Assembly: GCF_035998295.1 (NCBI RefSeq)
Contig: NZ_DASYHS010000081.1
Coordinates: forward strand, 1-9,305
Length of the DNA: 9,305 nucleotides
Reading direction: 5' to 3'
From: DASYHS01 sp035998295
GTDB lineage: Bacteria; Pseudomonadota; Alphaproteobacteria; Azospirillales; Azospirillaceae
In this document: one piece after another, positions 1 to 6,260 of the stretch
How positions within the stretch are numbered: position 1 is the stretch's first letter
Layout of the letters: each line of letters begins with the position of its first letter
Translations under genes and position numbers: made by a program
Notes under the pieces: model-generated
Told to the model about the DNA's origin: nothing
Seen by the model: the letters and a program-made list of their open reading frames with translations, nothing else
Database searches by the model: none

Positions 1-62
1 GTCGGGGCCCCGCTCCCCGATATAGTCCTCGTGCCCGATCAAGCCAATCGGCGCGTGCCGGT

Positions 63-2075
63 TCAGGAACCGATCACCTCTCCGTCATCCTTCGTGATCA
101 CGACGATGGACGGGCGCGGCGGCATGCCATCCTGGAAGTCCGGCCAGCGGGTCGCCGGGTCCTCGAAGCTGGAGACGCGGCCGAACTCCGGCCACTTGTC
201 GGAGTCGTCGGAGGGGTGCTGGACGGCGACGAACAGCGTCCGGTCGTCCGGGGTGAAGTGAGGTCCGCACAGCTCCGCGCCGACGGGGACGCGGAAGAAG
301 TGCTTCGACGTGCCCCGCAGCTCGCCGTCGGTCTCGACCGCCCACACGCCGTCCGAGCGGCCGGTGTCCTTGAAGTTGTTGCCGTCCGTCGAAACCCAGA
401 GGCGGCCCTGGCCGTCGATGGCGCAGTTGTCGGGCATGCCGAACCAGCCGTTCTCGGTGGTCGCCGGGTTGAAGGTGGCGCCGACCTCGGCGACGGTGTG
501 ATCGCCGCACCGTACCAGGACGTTCCAGGCGAAGTCCGTCGCCGCGAAGTCGCCGGCCGTCTCCCCGATCTCGATGATGTGGCCGAAGCGGTTCTCCGCG
601 CGCGGGTTCGCCGCGTCGACCTGGTCCTCTTTGCGCTTGGTGTTGTTGGTCAGCATCACGTAGACCTTGCCGTTCCGCGCGTCCGGCGACACGTCCTCGG
701 GACGGTCCATCCGGGTGGCGCCGAGCCGGTCCGCGGCGAGGCGCGCCATCACGAGCACGTCGGCCTGGTCCTTGAAGCCGTTCTCGGCCGTCAGCGGGCC
801 GTTGCCGTGGACCAGCGGCATCCACTCGCCGGTGCCGTCCTCGTTGAACTTGGCGACATAGAGGGTGCCGGCGTCCAGCAGGTCCATGTTGGCGGCCCGA
901 TCGTCCGGGGCGAACCGGCCTTCGGTGACGAACTTGTAGACGTAGTCGAAGCGCTCGTCGTCGCCGGAGTAGACCACCACGCGGCCGTCGCCGGCGAGGA
1001 CGGACTCGGCGCCTTCGTGCTTGAAGCGCCCGAGGGCCGTGCGCTTCTTCGGGGTCGAGGTGGGGTCGAGGGGATCGATCTCGACGATCCAGCCGAAACG
1101 GTTCGCCTCGTTCGGCTCCTTCGCGATGTCGAAGCGGTCGTGGTAGGCGCCCCAGTTGTACCAGTTGCCGGGCACGCCCACGCGCTTGTAGTTCGCGAAC
1201 TGGGGATGGGCTTCGTCCAGCTTGCCCCAGAAGTAGCCGTTGAAGTTCTCTTCGGCGGACAGCCAAGTGCCCCAGGGCGTCGTGCCGCCGGCGCAGTTGT
1301 TGAGCATGCCGACGACCTTGCGGCCGGTCGGATCGGCGCTCGTCTTCAGGTGGTCGGAGCCGGCGGCCGGGCCGGTCAGCTCCATCGCCGTGTCGTCGCC
1401 GGTGATGCGGCGGTTGTACTTGCCGTCGCGCACCACCTGCCACTTGCCGTCGACCTTGCGGATCTCGACCACCGAGCCGCCATGGGCGGCCAGTTCGACG
1501 TCGACGAGCGCCTTCGTCATCCTGGCGAAGTTCTGCTCCTCCGCGCTCTGCTCCGCGCCGACGCCCGGGAACATCAGGTGCTCGTCGGTGTACTCGTGGT
1601 TCACGACGAGCAGCCCGTGGTCGGACGCGTTCGAGCCGGGAGGCAGCGGGATGAAGCCGACATAGTCGTTGTTGTAGCCGAACTGCCGCTTCTGGGCCTC
1701 GGCGGTCTGGTTCATCGGGTCGAACTCGGGAGCGTCCGGCAGCACCGGATCGCCCCAGCGGATCAGGACGTCGGCGGCATAGCCGTCGGCGACGTGGTGG
1801 GTCCTGTCGACGCCGGCGGTCACCTCCGGGAACGAGAAGGACGCCTTGCCGGTGGCGGCGCGAGCGGACGTGGCGCCGACGACCTGGCTCAGCGGGCCGA
1901 ACGCGGCGGTGAGGGCCGCGGCGGCGAGAGAGCCGCGCAGGAAGTCCCGACGCCCGTAGCGGCGCGCGATGAGGTCGCCGATCGTGTCCGACGCGGTTGG
2001 GTTGCGGCCGATGTCTTCCGATGCGTCGAAAGCCTTCGAGCGCGTCGGAAAGCCGGTGTGATCGCGGGTGTCCAT
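63..2075 (-). CDS. phoX: PhoX-family (DUF839) secreted alkaline phosphatase
   Basis: A 670-residue exported phosphatase of the PhoX/DUF839 family. Known members release phosphate from organic phosphoesters in the periplasm or outside the cell and use an iron-calcium cofactor. A Tat signal is visible: twin arginines R42-R43 in GRRDFLRG, a hydrophobic Ala/Leu stretch at about 48-66, and a cleavage site near A71-R72-A73. The roughly 40-residue extension before the twin arginines is common in long PhoX proteins. The family hallmark NNCAGGTTPWGTW lies at 259-271, followed by the acidic pair E275-E276; its Cys (C261) corresponds, from family knowledge, to an iron ligand. Other conserved-looking acidic or His segments are FKHEGAES (351-358), GDDERFDYVY (361-370) and RPEDV (458-462). 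Length is normal and no frame break is seen. The ATG follows GAGG about nine bases upstream. A PhoB-box-like site lies about 95-110 bases upstream. Family and export route are firm; substrate range is not visible. Confidence 0.95.
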   Translation of the reverse strand: MDTRDHTGFPTRSKAFDASEDIGRNPTASDTIGDLIARRYGRRDFLRGSLAAAALTAAFGPLSQVVGATSARAATGKASFSFPEVTAGVDRTHHVADGYAADVLIRWGDPVLPDAPEFDPMNQTAEAQKRQFGYNNDYVGFIPLPPGSNASDHGLLVVNHEYTDEHLMFPGVGAEQSAEEQNFARMTKALVDVELAAHGGSVVEIRKVDGKWQVVRDGKYNRRITGDDTAMELTGPAAGSDHLKTSADPTGRKVVGMLNNCAGGTTPWGTWLSAEENFNGYFWGKLDEAHPQFANYKRVGVPGNWYNWGAYHDRFDIAKEPNEANRFGWIVEIDPLDPTSTPKKRTALGRFKHEGAESVLAGDGRVVVYSGDDERFDYVYKFVTEGRFAPDDRAANMDLLDAGTLYVAKFNEDGTGEWMPLVHGNGPLTAENGFKDQADVLVMARLAADRLGATRMDRPEDVSPDARNGKVYVMLTNNTKRKEDQVDAANPRAENRFGHIIEIGETAGDFAATDFAWNVLVRCGDHTVAEVGATFNPATTENGWFGMPDNCAIDGQGRLWVSTDGNNFKDTGRSDGVWAVETDGELRGTSKHFFRVPVGAELCGPHFTPDDRTLFVAVQHPSDDSDKWPEFGRVSSFEDPATRWPDFQDGMPPRPSIVVITKDDGEVIGS

Positions 2076-2168
2076 TGCCTGAACCTCAGTTCTGTCCGAA
2101 GACCTGGGGGCGGTTTCGCTACCCCGTTCCGTGTGGCCGCGAACGTAGCCGGGTGTCGTGTCGGTAAT

Positions 2169-2186
2169 GTTACACGGCGGTTACTG
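2169..2186 (-). promoter_or_regulatory. Candidate PhoB box upstream of phoX
   Basis: Read on the minus strand, toward phoX, the site is CAGTAAC-CGCC-GTGTAAC: two 7-base direct repeats separated by four bases, giving the 11-base period of a PhoB box. Each repeat differs by one base from CTGTAAC, a common form of the half-site. It ends about 94 bases before the phoX start codon and lies about 62 bases from the divergent DUF6134 gene. I could not find a clear -10 element downstream. The repeat geometry is seen directly; binding by PhoB is inferred from the match and from the gene it precedes. Confidence 0.6.
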
Positions 2187-2247
2187 CAACGTGAATTGAA
2201 GGCGGCCGTTGTTCCAGGTCGGGGAGACACGTTGGGATGGAGCATCG

Positions 2248-2889
2248 ATGGGCAAGCGTTTTCTGGCGGCGGGTCTGGCGTGCCTCGTGACGCTCGCGGC
2301 ATGGACGGCGGTCTCGATGCCGGCCGCGCAGGACATCGTCTTCACCGCCGTCCGCGCGGGCGACCCGCTCGGCCGGCACCGCGTCGAGATCAGGACGGAC
2401 GGCGACGTGACCCGCGTGAAGACCGAGATCGATTTCCATGTCTCCCTCGCCTTCCTCACGGTGTACCGCCTGCGCCATACCAGCCGCGAGGTGTGGCGGG
2501 ACGGTCTTCTCGTCTCCCTCGACTCGCAGACGAACGACAACGGACAGGAGCACGCGGTCCAGGCGCGCGCCACCCGGCGGGGCCTGGTCGTCGAGGGGCC
2601 CGCCGGCCGGTCCGTGGTGCCGGCCGAAACGATGACGACCGGCAGCTACTGGCATCCCGGCGTGATCGCGGCCGAGCGCCTGATCGACACCCGCACCGGA
2701 CGGATACTGGAGGTGACGGCGCGCCGCGTCGCCACCGAGCGCATCAGGGCGGGCGGGCGGACGGTGGAGGCCGACCGGTACCGCATCGACGGCGATATCA
2801 AGCTGAACCTCTGGTATGCGGGGCAGGACTGGGTGAAGCTCTCGTTCCGCGCGCGGGGTTCCGACGTCGACTATGTCCGAGAGCCGTGA
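2248..2889 (+). CDS. Exported DUF6134 family protein
   Basis: A 213-residue protein of unknown function resembling the DUF6134 family. Residues 1-27 look like a Sec signal peptide (positive MGKR, then a hydrophobic Leu/Ala core, ending MPAAQ), so the mature part is probably periplasmic. C12 sits after G-L-A, which is not a lipobox, so a lipoprotein is unlikely. The remainder alternates polar and hydrophobic residues in a beta-rich pattern. Distinct segments are FHVSLAFLTVYRLRHTSREVWRDG (about 57-80, family-like), SLDSQTNDNG and TTGSYWHPGVI. The ATG at 2248 is chosen because GGAG lies five bases upstream and the signal peptide begins there; a TTG at 2209 would add 13 unlikely residues. The FMN reductase follows after 42 bases on the same strand, so the two may share a transcript. 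No enzyme motif is recognisable and I assign no function. Confidence 0.85.
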   Translation: MGKRFLAAGLACLVTLAAWTAVSMPAAQDIVFTAVRAGDPLGRHRVEIRTDGDVTRVKTEIDFHVSLAFLTVYRLRHTSREVWRDGLLVSLDSQTNDNGQEHAVQARATRRGLVVEGPAGRSVVPAETMTTGSYWHPGVIAAERLIDTRTGRILEVTARRVATERIRAGGRTVEADRYRIDGDIKLNLWYAGQDWVKLSFRARGSDVDYVREP

Positions 2890-2931
2890 CCCCGCGGCCG
2901 CATGCCACCGATACAGGAGATACGCCCGACC

Positions 2932-3507
2932 ATGCCCGAGTCCAAACCGATCCAGATCCTCGGCATTTCCGGAAGCCTGAGGGCGGATTCCTACAACAGC
3001 GCCGCCCTGCGCGCCGCCGCCGGTCTGATGCCGGACGGGACGACCATGGCGACCTTCGACATCGGGCCCATCCCGCTCTACAACGAGGACGTACGCCAGG
3101 AAGGGCTTCCCGAAGCCGTTCAGGCGCTGCGCGAGCGCATCCGCGCCGCGGACGGCGTCCTGTTCGTGACGCCGGAATACAACTACTCGATTCCCGGTGT
3201 GCTGAAGAACGCGATCGACTGGGCGTCACGGCCACCGGAGCAGCCCTTCGAGGGCAAGCCGATCGCGATCATGGGCGCCAGCCCCGGCGTGCTCGGCACC
3301 GCGCGCGCGCAGTACCACCTGCGCCAGTGCTTCGTCTTCATGAACGGCCTGGTGATGAACAGGCCCGAGGTGATGATCGGCCAGGTCGGGACGAAGTTCG
3401 ACGCCGACGGCCGGCTGACCGACGAGGGCACGGCCGAGCATCTGCGCAAGTTCCTCGTCGCGTTCCGGGACTGGATCGCGTTCGCGCAGCGCGCCCGGGC
3501 GGGCTGA
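2932..3507 (+). CDS. NAD(P)H-dependent FMN reductase (flavodoxin-like)
   Basis: A 191-residue cytoplasmic flavoprotein of the NADPH-dependent FMN reductase family (ChrR/YieF/ArsH-like). Such enzymes transfer electrons from NAD(P)H through bound FMN to quinones, chromate or similar acceptors, often by two-electron steps that limit oxidative damage. The FMN-phosphate loop GSLRADSYN is at 14-22, after the first beta strand IQILGIS. The second flavin-contact motif PEYNYSIPG is at 81-89, followed by LKNAIDW (91-97). GASPGVLGTARAQ (115-127) forms the next loop and is typical of this family. Length is normal. The start at 2932 is preferred over an ATG at 2902 because AGGAGA lies 11 bases before it and the protein then begins just before the first strand. 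It follows the DUF6134 gene closely and converges on thiM. The acceptor cannot be told from sequence. Confidence 0.93.
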   Translation: MPESKPIQILGISGSLRADSYNSAALRAAAGLMPDGTTMATFDIGPIPLYNEDVRQEGLPEAVQALRERIRAADGVLFVTPEYNYSIPGVLKNAIDWASRPPEQPFEGKPIAIMGASPGVLGTARAQYHLRQCFVFMNGLVMNRPEVMIGQVGTKFDADGRLTDEGTAEHLRKFLVAFRDWIAFAQRARAG

Positions 3508-3534
3508 GCGGTACTCACCACGGGTGCTCAGCCC
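3501..3534. terminator. Shared hairpin between convergent FMN reductase and thiM genes
   Basis: GGGCTGAGC (3501-3509) pairs perfectly with GCTCAGCCC (3526-3534). The 16-base loop can fold further (3513-3516 with 3522-3525, one G-T pair). The left arm contains the TGA of the FMN reductase and the right arm the reverse-complement stop of thiM, so the two stops face each other in the stem. There is no T-run on either side, so this may be an intrinsic terminator of the U-poor, GC-rich type or an RNA-stabilising 3' end that works in both directions. Confidence 0.6.
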
Positions 3535-4334
3535 AGCCGGGCACCCGCGGCGGCCTCGTCCGGCGAGAGGCCATGGAGCGCATCCATGAAGGCGACCCGG
3601 AAGCTGCCGGGGCCGGTGCTTGCGGCGGCAGCCCGCTCGCCGGCGAGGCCGGTCACCGCGAGTGCGGCCGCCGTCGCCTCGAGCGGGTCGTCGCCGACCG
3701 CGAGGAAAGCCGCGACGATCGCGCTCGCCGTACAGCCCAAAGCGGTCACGCGGGTCATCATCTCGTGGCCGTTGCTGACCTGGACCAGGCGGTCGCCGTC
3801 GGTCACGTAGTCGACCGCCCCGGTCACCGCCACGATGCCGCCGGTGGTGCGGGCGAGGGCGCGGGCGGCGTCCACGGCCTGGTCGGAGGCGTGGCTGCTG
3901 TCCACGCCGCGCACGCCGCCGGTCTCCCGGTGGCCGGTCCCCTGGGCGAGGGCCAGGATCTCCGACGCGTTCGCGCGCACCGCCGTCGGTCCGCGCCGGG
4001 CGAGGTCGGCCGAGGTCGCGGTGCGGTACGCCGTCGCGCCGACGCCGACGGGATCGAGCACCCAGGGCTTGCCCAGGCCGGCCGCCCGCTCCGCCGCAGC
4101 GTGCATCGCCTCGACCCATGGCGGCGACAGGGTCCCGATGTTGATCGACAGCGCGTCCGAGATCGCCGCGAAATCCGCCGCCTCCTCGCGCGCATGGACC
4201 ATTGCCGGCGAGCAGCCGACCGCCAGCAGCGCGTTGGCGGAGACGTCCATGGCGACATAGTTGGTGATGTTGTGGACGAGCGGCCGGCGCTCGCGCAGGC
4301 GGACGAGGAGTGCCGCCACCGTATCGGGGGTCAT
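3528..4334 (-). CDS. thiM: Hydroxyethylthiazole kinase
   Basis: A 268-residue kinase that phosphorylates 4-methyl-5-(2-hydroxyethyl)thiazole with ATP, the thiazole salvage step of thiamine biosynthesis in the cytoplasm. Family motifs run in order: HNITNYV (21-27), GCSPAM (40-45), ALSINIGTL (61-69), LDPVGVGAT (93-101), RANASEI (120-126), VTGAVDYVTDG (170-180), TALGCTASA (197-205) with the conserved Cys at 201, and GPGSFRVAFMDAL (241-253). The Cys motif is ALGC rather than the GTGC of Escherichia coli ThiM. Length is normal. The ATG at 4334 has GGAAGGGA seven bases upstream; an in-frame ATG at 4379 would add 15 residues without homology value. It lies 100 bases after the AI-2E transporter gene on the same strand. 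No thiD, thiE or TPP riboswitch is visible beside it, so it appears as a stand-alone salvage gene. Confidence 0.96.
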   Translation of the reverse strand: MTPDTVAALLVRLRERRPLVHNITNYVAMDVSANALLAVGCSPAMVHAREEAADFAAISDALSINIGTLSPPWVEAMHAAAERAAGLGKPWVLDPVGVGATAYRTATSADLARRGPTAVRANASEILALAQGTGHRETGGVRGVDSSHASDQAVDAARALARTTGGIVAVTGAVDYVTDGDRLVQVSNGHEMMTRVTALGCTASAIVAAFLAVGDDPLEATAAALAVTGLAGERAAAASTGPGSFRVAFMDALHGLSPDEAAAGARLG

Positions 4335-4341
4335 TCGCAAG

Positions 4342-4349
4342 TCCCTTCC
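4342..4349 (-). promoter_or_regulatory. Ribosome binding site of thiM
   Basis: GGAAGGGA on the minus strand, seven bases before the ATG at 4334. It decides the start in favour of 4334 over the in-frame upstream ATG at 4379. Confidence 0.65.
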
Positions 4350-4421
4350 GACATCCCGCTCCTTCGGCCCGCGGGACATGGGCGGCCGACGATAGCCGCC
4401 GCTGCATTCGCGAACAAGGCC

Positions 4422-4436
4422 GACCGGGTGCCGGTC
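4422..4436 (-). terminator. Hairpin overlapping the stop codon of the AI-2E transporter gene
   Basis: On the minus strand GACCGG-CAC-CCGGTC forms a 6-bp stem with a three-base loop. It begins inside the TGA (4437-4435) of the transporter gene. A weak T-containing stretch (CCTTGTT) follows. It may reduce read-through into thiM, which starts 100 bases after this gene, or stabilise the upstream mRNA. The pairing is seen; the function is inferred. Confidence 0.35.
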
Positions 4437-5427
4437 AGTCGGGGAACCTGGGCCTCTCGCCGAGCACGTCGCGCATGTACAGCTCGTTGACGACGACCAG
4501 GACCGCGACCGCGAGCGGGGTCGCGAAGAAGACGCCGATCGTGCCGAAGAGAAGGCCTGCCGCGACGACGGCGACGACGGTGACCGCCGGCGGGAGCGTG
4601 ACCGTCTTACGCTGGACGAGCGGATAGATGACGTAGCTCTCAAGTTGCTGAACGACGATGTAGAACAGCACGACCCACAGCGCCAGCGTCCATCCGCCCG
4701 TTGCGACCGCCACCAGCACGGCAGGGATCCCGGCCAGCCACGGGCCGACGATCGGGACGAACTCGAGAAAGCCGGCGATCAGGCCGAGCGCGAATGGACT
4801 GGAGACGCCGAGGAGCCACAGGCCGGCCGTCGTCACGACGGCTATGATCGCCATGGAGATCAGGGTCCCGACCAGCCAGCGCCACAACGCACCTTCCAGC
4901 GTGGCGAGGACCTCGCGCACCCTCTGGTGCCGGTGCTTCGGGAACAGCAGGACGGCGCCGCGACGGTAGAGATCGGGCCTGGCCGCCACGTAGATGCCGG
5001 TGAAGACCAGCAGGAGGGCATAGGCGATGAAGGTGAGGGCGTTGGATGCCCATTGCGTCACGCGCCACAGCCAGGAGCCCGCGCTGCTCAACAGGTTCTG
5101 GACGTCGACCGGAAGTTGGCGGAGCGCGTTGGGGAGCTGCTGTGAAAGCTGGCCGAAGTCCGACGCGATGCGGCTGCCGAACAGGACGCCCGCAAGCGCG
5201 AGGAGCGCCAGCAGTCCTGCCAGCACGAGACCCAGCGCCCAGCCGTGGGAGAGGCCGGTGCGGCTTCGGACCAGGCCAGCCAGATGGGTGAAGAGGATCG
5301 CGAGCAGCACGCCGCCGAACGCCAGGAGCAGGGCGGTCCTGATCCGCCACAAGACGAACAGCAGGACCGCGACCGCGGCGACGACCAGGACCTTTCCGAC
5401 GAAGGAGGCGGGGACGGCGGCCCGCAT
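4435..5427 (-). CDS. AI-2E family transporter (PerM/TqsA-like membrane protein)
   Basis: A 330-residue inner-membrane protein of the AI-2E family. Characterised members include exporters linked to autoinducer-2 and others proposed to be Na+(Li+)/H+ antiporters, so the name does not fix the substrate. Hydrophobic segments lie at about 10-27, 31-48, 62-83, 131-149, 185-207, 212-235, 240-265 and 290-324. A longer soluble stretch at about 84-130 contains the Gln/Leu-rich FGQLSQQLPN. Family signatures are GFLEFVPIVGP (219-229) and QLESYVIYPLVQ (271-282), followed by LPP and a final hydrophobic repeat with GTIGVFFATPLA. Length is at the short end of normal. The ATG at 5427 is separated from the preceding chalcone-isomerase-like stop by one base (TGAGATG), which implies translational coupling. 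The family is certain; direction and substrate are unknown. Confidence 0.93.
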   Translation of the reverse strand: MRAAVPASFVGKVLVVAAVAVLLFVLWRIRTALLLAFGGVLLAILFTHLAGLVRSRTGLSHGWALGLVLAGLLALLALAGVLFGSRIASDFGQLSQQLPNALRQLPVDVQNLLSSAGSWLWRVTQWASNALTFIAYALLLVFTGIYVAARPDLYRRGAVLLFPKHRHQRVREVLATLEGALWRWLVGTLISMAIIAVVTTAGLWLLGVSSPFALGLIAGFLEFVPIVGPWLAGIPAVLVAVATGGWTLALWVVLFYIVVQQLESYVIYPLVQRKTVTLPPAVTVVAVVAAGLLFGTIGVFFATPLAVAVLVVVNELYMRDVLGERPRFPD

Positions 5428-5428
5428 C

Positions 5429-6025
5429 TCAGCAGCCGCCCTGGAGGAGTTCCCGCCGCACATCCTCGGAAACCGGCGCGTCGCCGATCCATAGCCGGAG
5501 CATGGCCTCGATGATCCGATGGCCGGGCGTATCCGCGACCGGGGTGCCGTTGATCTGGAACGCCGTCCCTTCGTCCGGCGCGTAGGCGATGGTGGCGACA
5601 TCGCCGCTTGCGAGCCGGTCGAAGAAGGCCTGTACCGTGTCCATGAGGTCGGGCGGCAGCATCCGGCGCAGCGGCCGGCGCCATTGCTCAGGGATCTTCT
5701 CGGGAATCTCGCCGTCGTAGAGGGCGTAGAGACGCACGGCTTTAGGTGTCTCCGGGTCGAGTACCACGGACCGTTCCATGGCCGACTGCGGCAGGTAGAG
5801 ACCCAGGGCGTAGAGTTCCTCCCACAGCACCACCCGCGCGCCGCAACCCGCGAGTTGGAGCTGCCGGCCAAACACGGACAGAGCCGCCGGCGGGGTTACG
5901 CCGGCAACGCTCGGCTGGGCCGCTGCCGGGAAGGCCGATCCCACCATGATGCATAGGACGGCAACCGGCGCCGCAAGCCTGACCGGGGGAAGCGCCGCGG
6001 CTGAAGGCAACCAGCTCCTGGACAT
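5429..6025 (-). CDS. Exported chalcone-isomerase-like domain protein
   Basis: A 198-residue protein with a predicted signal peptide (about 1-36: arginines near the start, hydrophobic VRLAAPVAVLCIMVG, cleavage near A34-A-A36) followed by a chalcone-isomerase-like domain of the bacterial exported kind. Segments typical of that fold include LYALGLYLP (71-79, the usual [Y/A]xxGLYLP strand), TPKAVRLYALYDGEIP (93-108), FFDRLASGDVATIAYAPDEGTAFQING (134-160) and GHRIIEAMLRLWIGDAP (168-184). True flavonoid chemistry is not expected; bacterial members are mostly uncharacterised and may bind fatty acids or other lipids. The protein ends in Cys198. The ATG at 6025 has GAGGT five bases upstream. It diverges from the PRC-barrel gene, and its stop is one base before the AI-2E transporter start, so the exported protein and the transporter are probably made together. 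Confidence 0.85.
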   Translation of the reverse strand: MSRSWLPSAAALPPVRLAAPVAVLCIMVGSAFPAAAQPSVAGVTPPAALSVFGRQLQLAGCGARVVLWEELYALGLYLPQSAMERSVVLDPETPKAVRLYALYDGEIPEKIPEQWRRPLRRMLPPDLMDTVQAFFDRLASGDVATIAYAPDEGTAFQINGTPVADTPGHRIIEAMLRLWIGDAPVSEDVRRELLQGGC

Positions 6026-6045
6026 GAGGCACCTCGATCGGCGGG

Positions 6046-6093
6046 TTAGACCTGAGCCAGTGCAGGAGCGACGCCCCGGTTCGTCTTCATCAT
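6046..6093 (-). CDS. Candidate 15-residue upstream ORF (leader peptide)
   Basis: On the minus strand an ATG-ATG pair begins a short ORF encoding MMKTNRGVAPALAQV and ending TAA. GGGAG lies four bases before the first ATG, one of the better ribosome-binding sites in the window. The stop comes 20 bases before the ATG of the chalcone-isomerase-like gene, in another frame, so ribosomes on it could affect that gene's start. No regulatory codon run (for example repeats of one amino acid) and no clear attenuator stem are seen. It may be a leader peptide, a small protein, or chance. Confidence 0.35.
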   Translation of the reverse strand: MMKTNRGVAPALAQV

Positions 6094-6196
6094 CGTTCTC
6101 CCTTGATGTCGATGCCTTGCCGGATCGGCACCCGATAAACCCGGCCGGGGGCGAATGATCTCGCCTGCTCCAGGGAGGCTGCCTACGGCATGGGTG

Positions 6197-6221
6197 GGAA
6201 CTCATGACGGCGCGCCCGGTT
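6197..6221 (+). promoter_or_regulatory. Candidate EcfG-type general stress promoter of the PRC-barrel gene
   Basis: GGAAC (6197-6201), a 16-base spacer and GGTT (6218-6221). The alphaproteobacterial general-stress sigma factor EcfG recognises GGAAC-N16/17-CGTT, so the -35 is exact and the -10 has one mismatch. A start near 6228 would give a leader of about 33 bases before the ATG at 6261, which fits well. The element is seen directly; use by EcfG is inferred. Confidence 0.55.
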
Positions 6222-6248
6222 GGTTTGTTGCATCCCAGGCACGACGAC

Positions 6249-6254
6249 GGAGGA
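6249..6254 (+). promoter_or_regulatory. Ribosome binding site of the PRC-barrel gene
   Basis: GGAGGA six bases before the ATG at 6261, a near-consensus site. It decides the start: an ATG at 6204 lies inside the candidate promoter spacer and would put 19 extra residues before the signal peptide. Confidence 0.75.
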
Positions 6255-6260
6255 CGAACC

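Noticed and set aside
2190..2216. EcfG-like promoter on the minus strand upstream of phoX (GGAAC ... CGTT)
   Set aside because: The spacer is 19 bases, outside the 16-17 used by this sigma factor, and the PhoB-type repeat explains the region better.
2248..2330. Lipoprotein signal in the DUF6134 protein
   Set aside because: Cys12 is preceded by G-L-A, which lacks the Leu-type residue at -3, and it sits in the middle of the hydrophobic core; a normal Sec cleavage near A27 fits better.
4335..4434. Possible TPP riboswitch ahead of thiM
   Set aside because: I looked for the CUGAGA and ACC-CUUGAACCUGAUC-type conserved elements on the minus strand and found neither; the space is only 100 bases and starts with the transporter's stop hairpin.
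216..4490. A 1424-codon stop-free plus-strand frame lying antisense to phoX and running through three other genes
   Set aside because: It overlaps four well-recognised genes in other frames, its translation is Arg/Ala/Gly/Pro-rich without domains, and long spurious frames are expected opposite and across high-GC coding DNA.
6190..6260. Start of the PRC-barrel gene at the in-frame ATG 6204
   Set aside because: This ATG lies inside the spacer of the candidate promoter, has no good binding site, and would place 19 residues ahead of a clear signal peptide; 6261 has GGAGGA at ideal distance.
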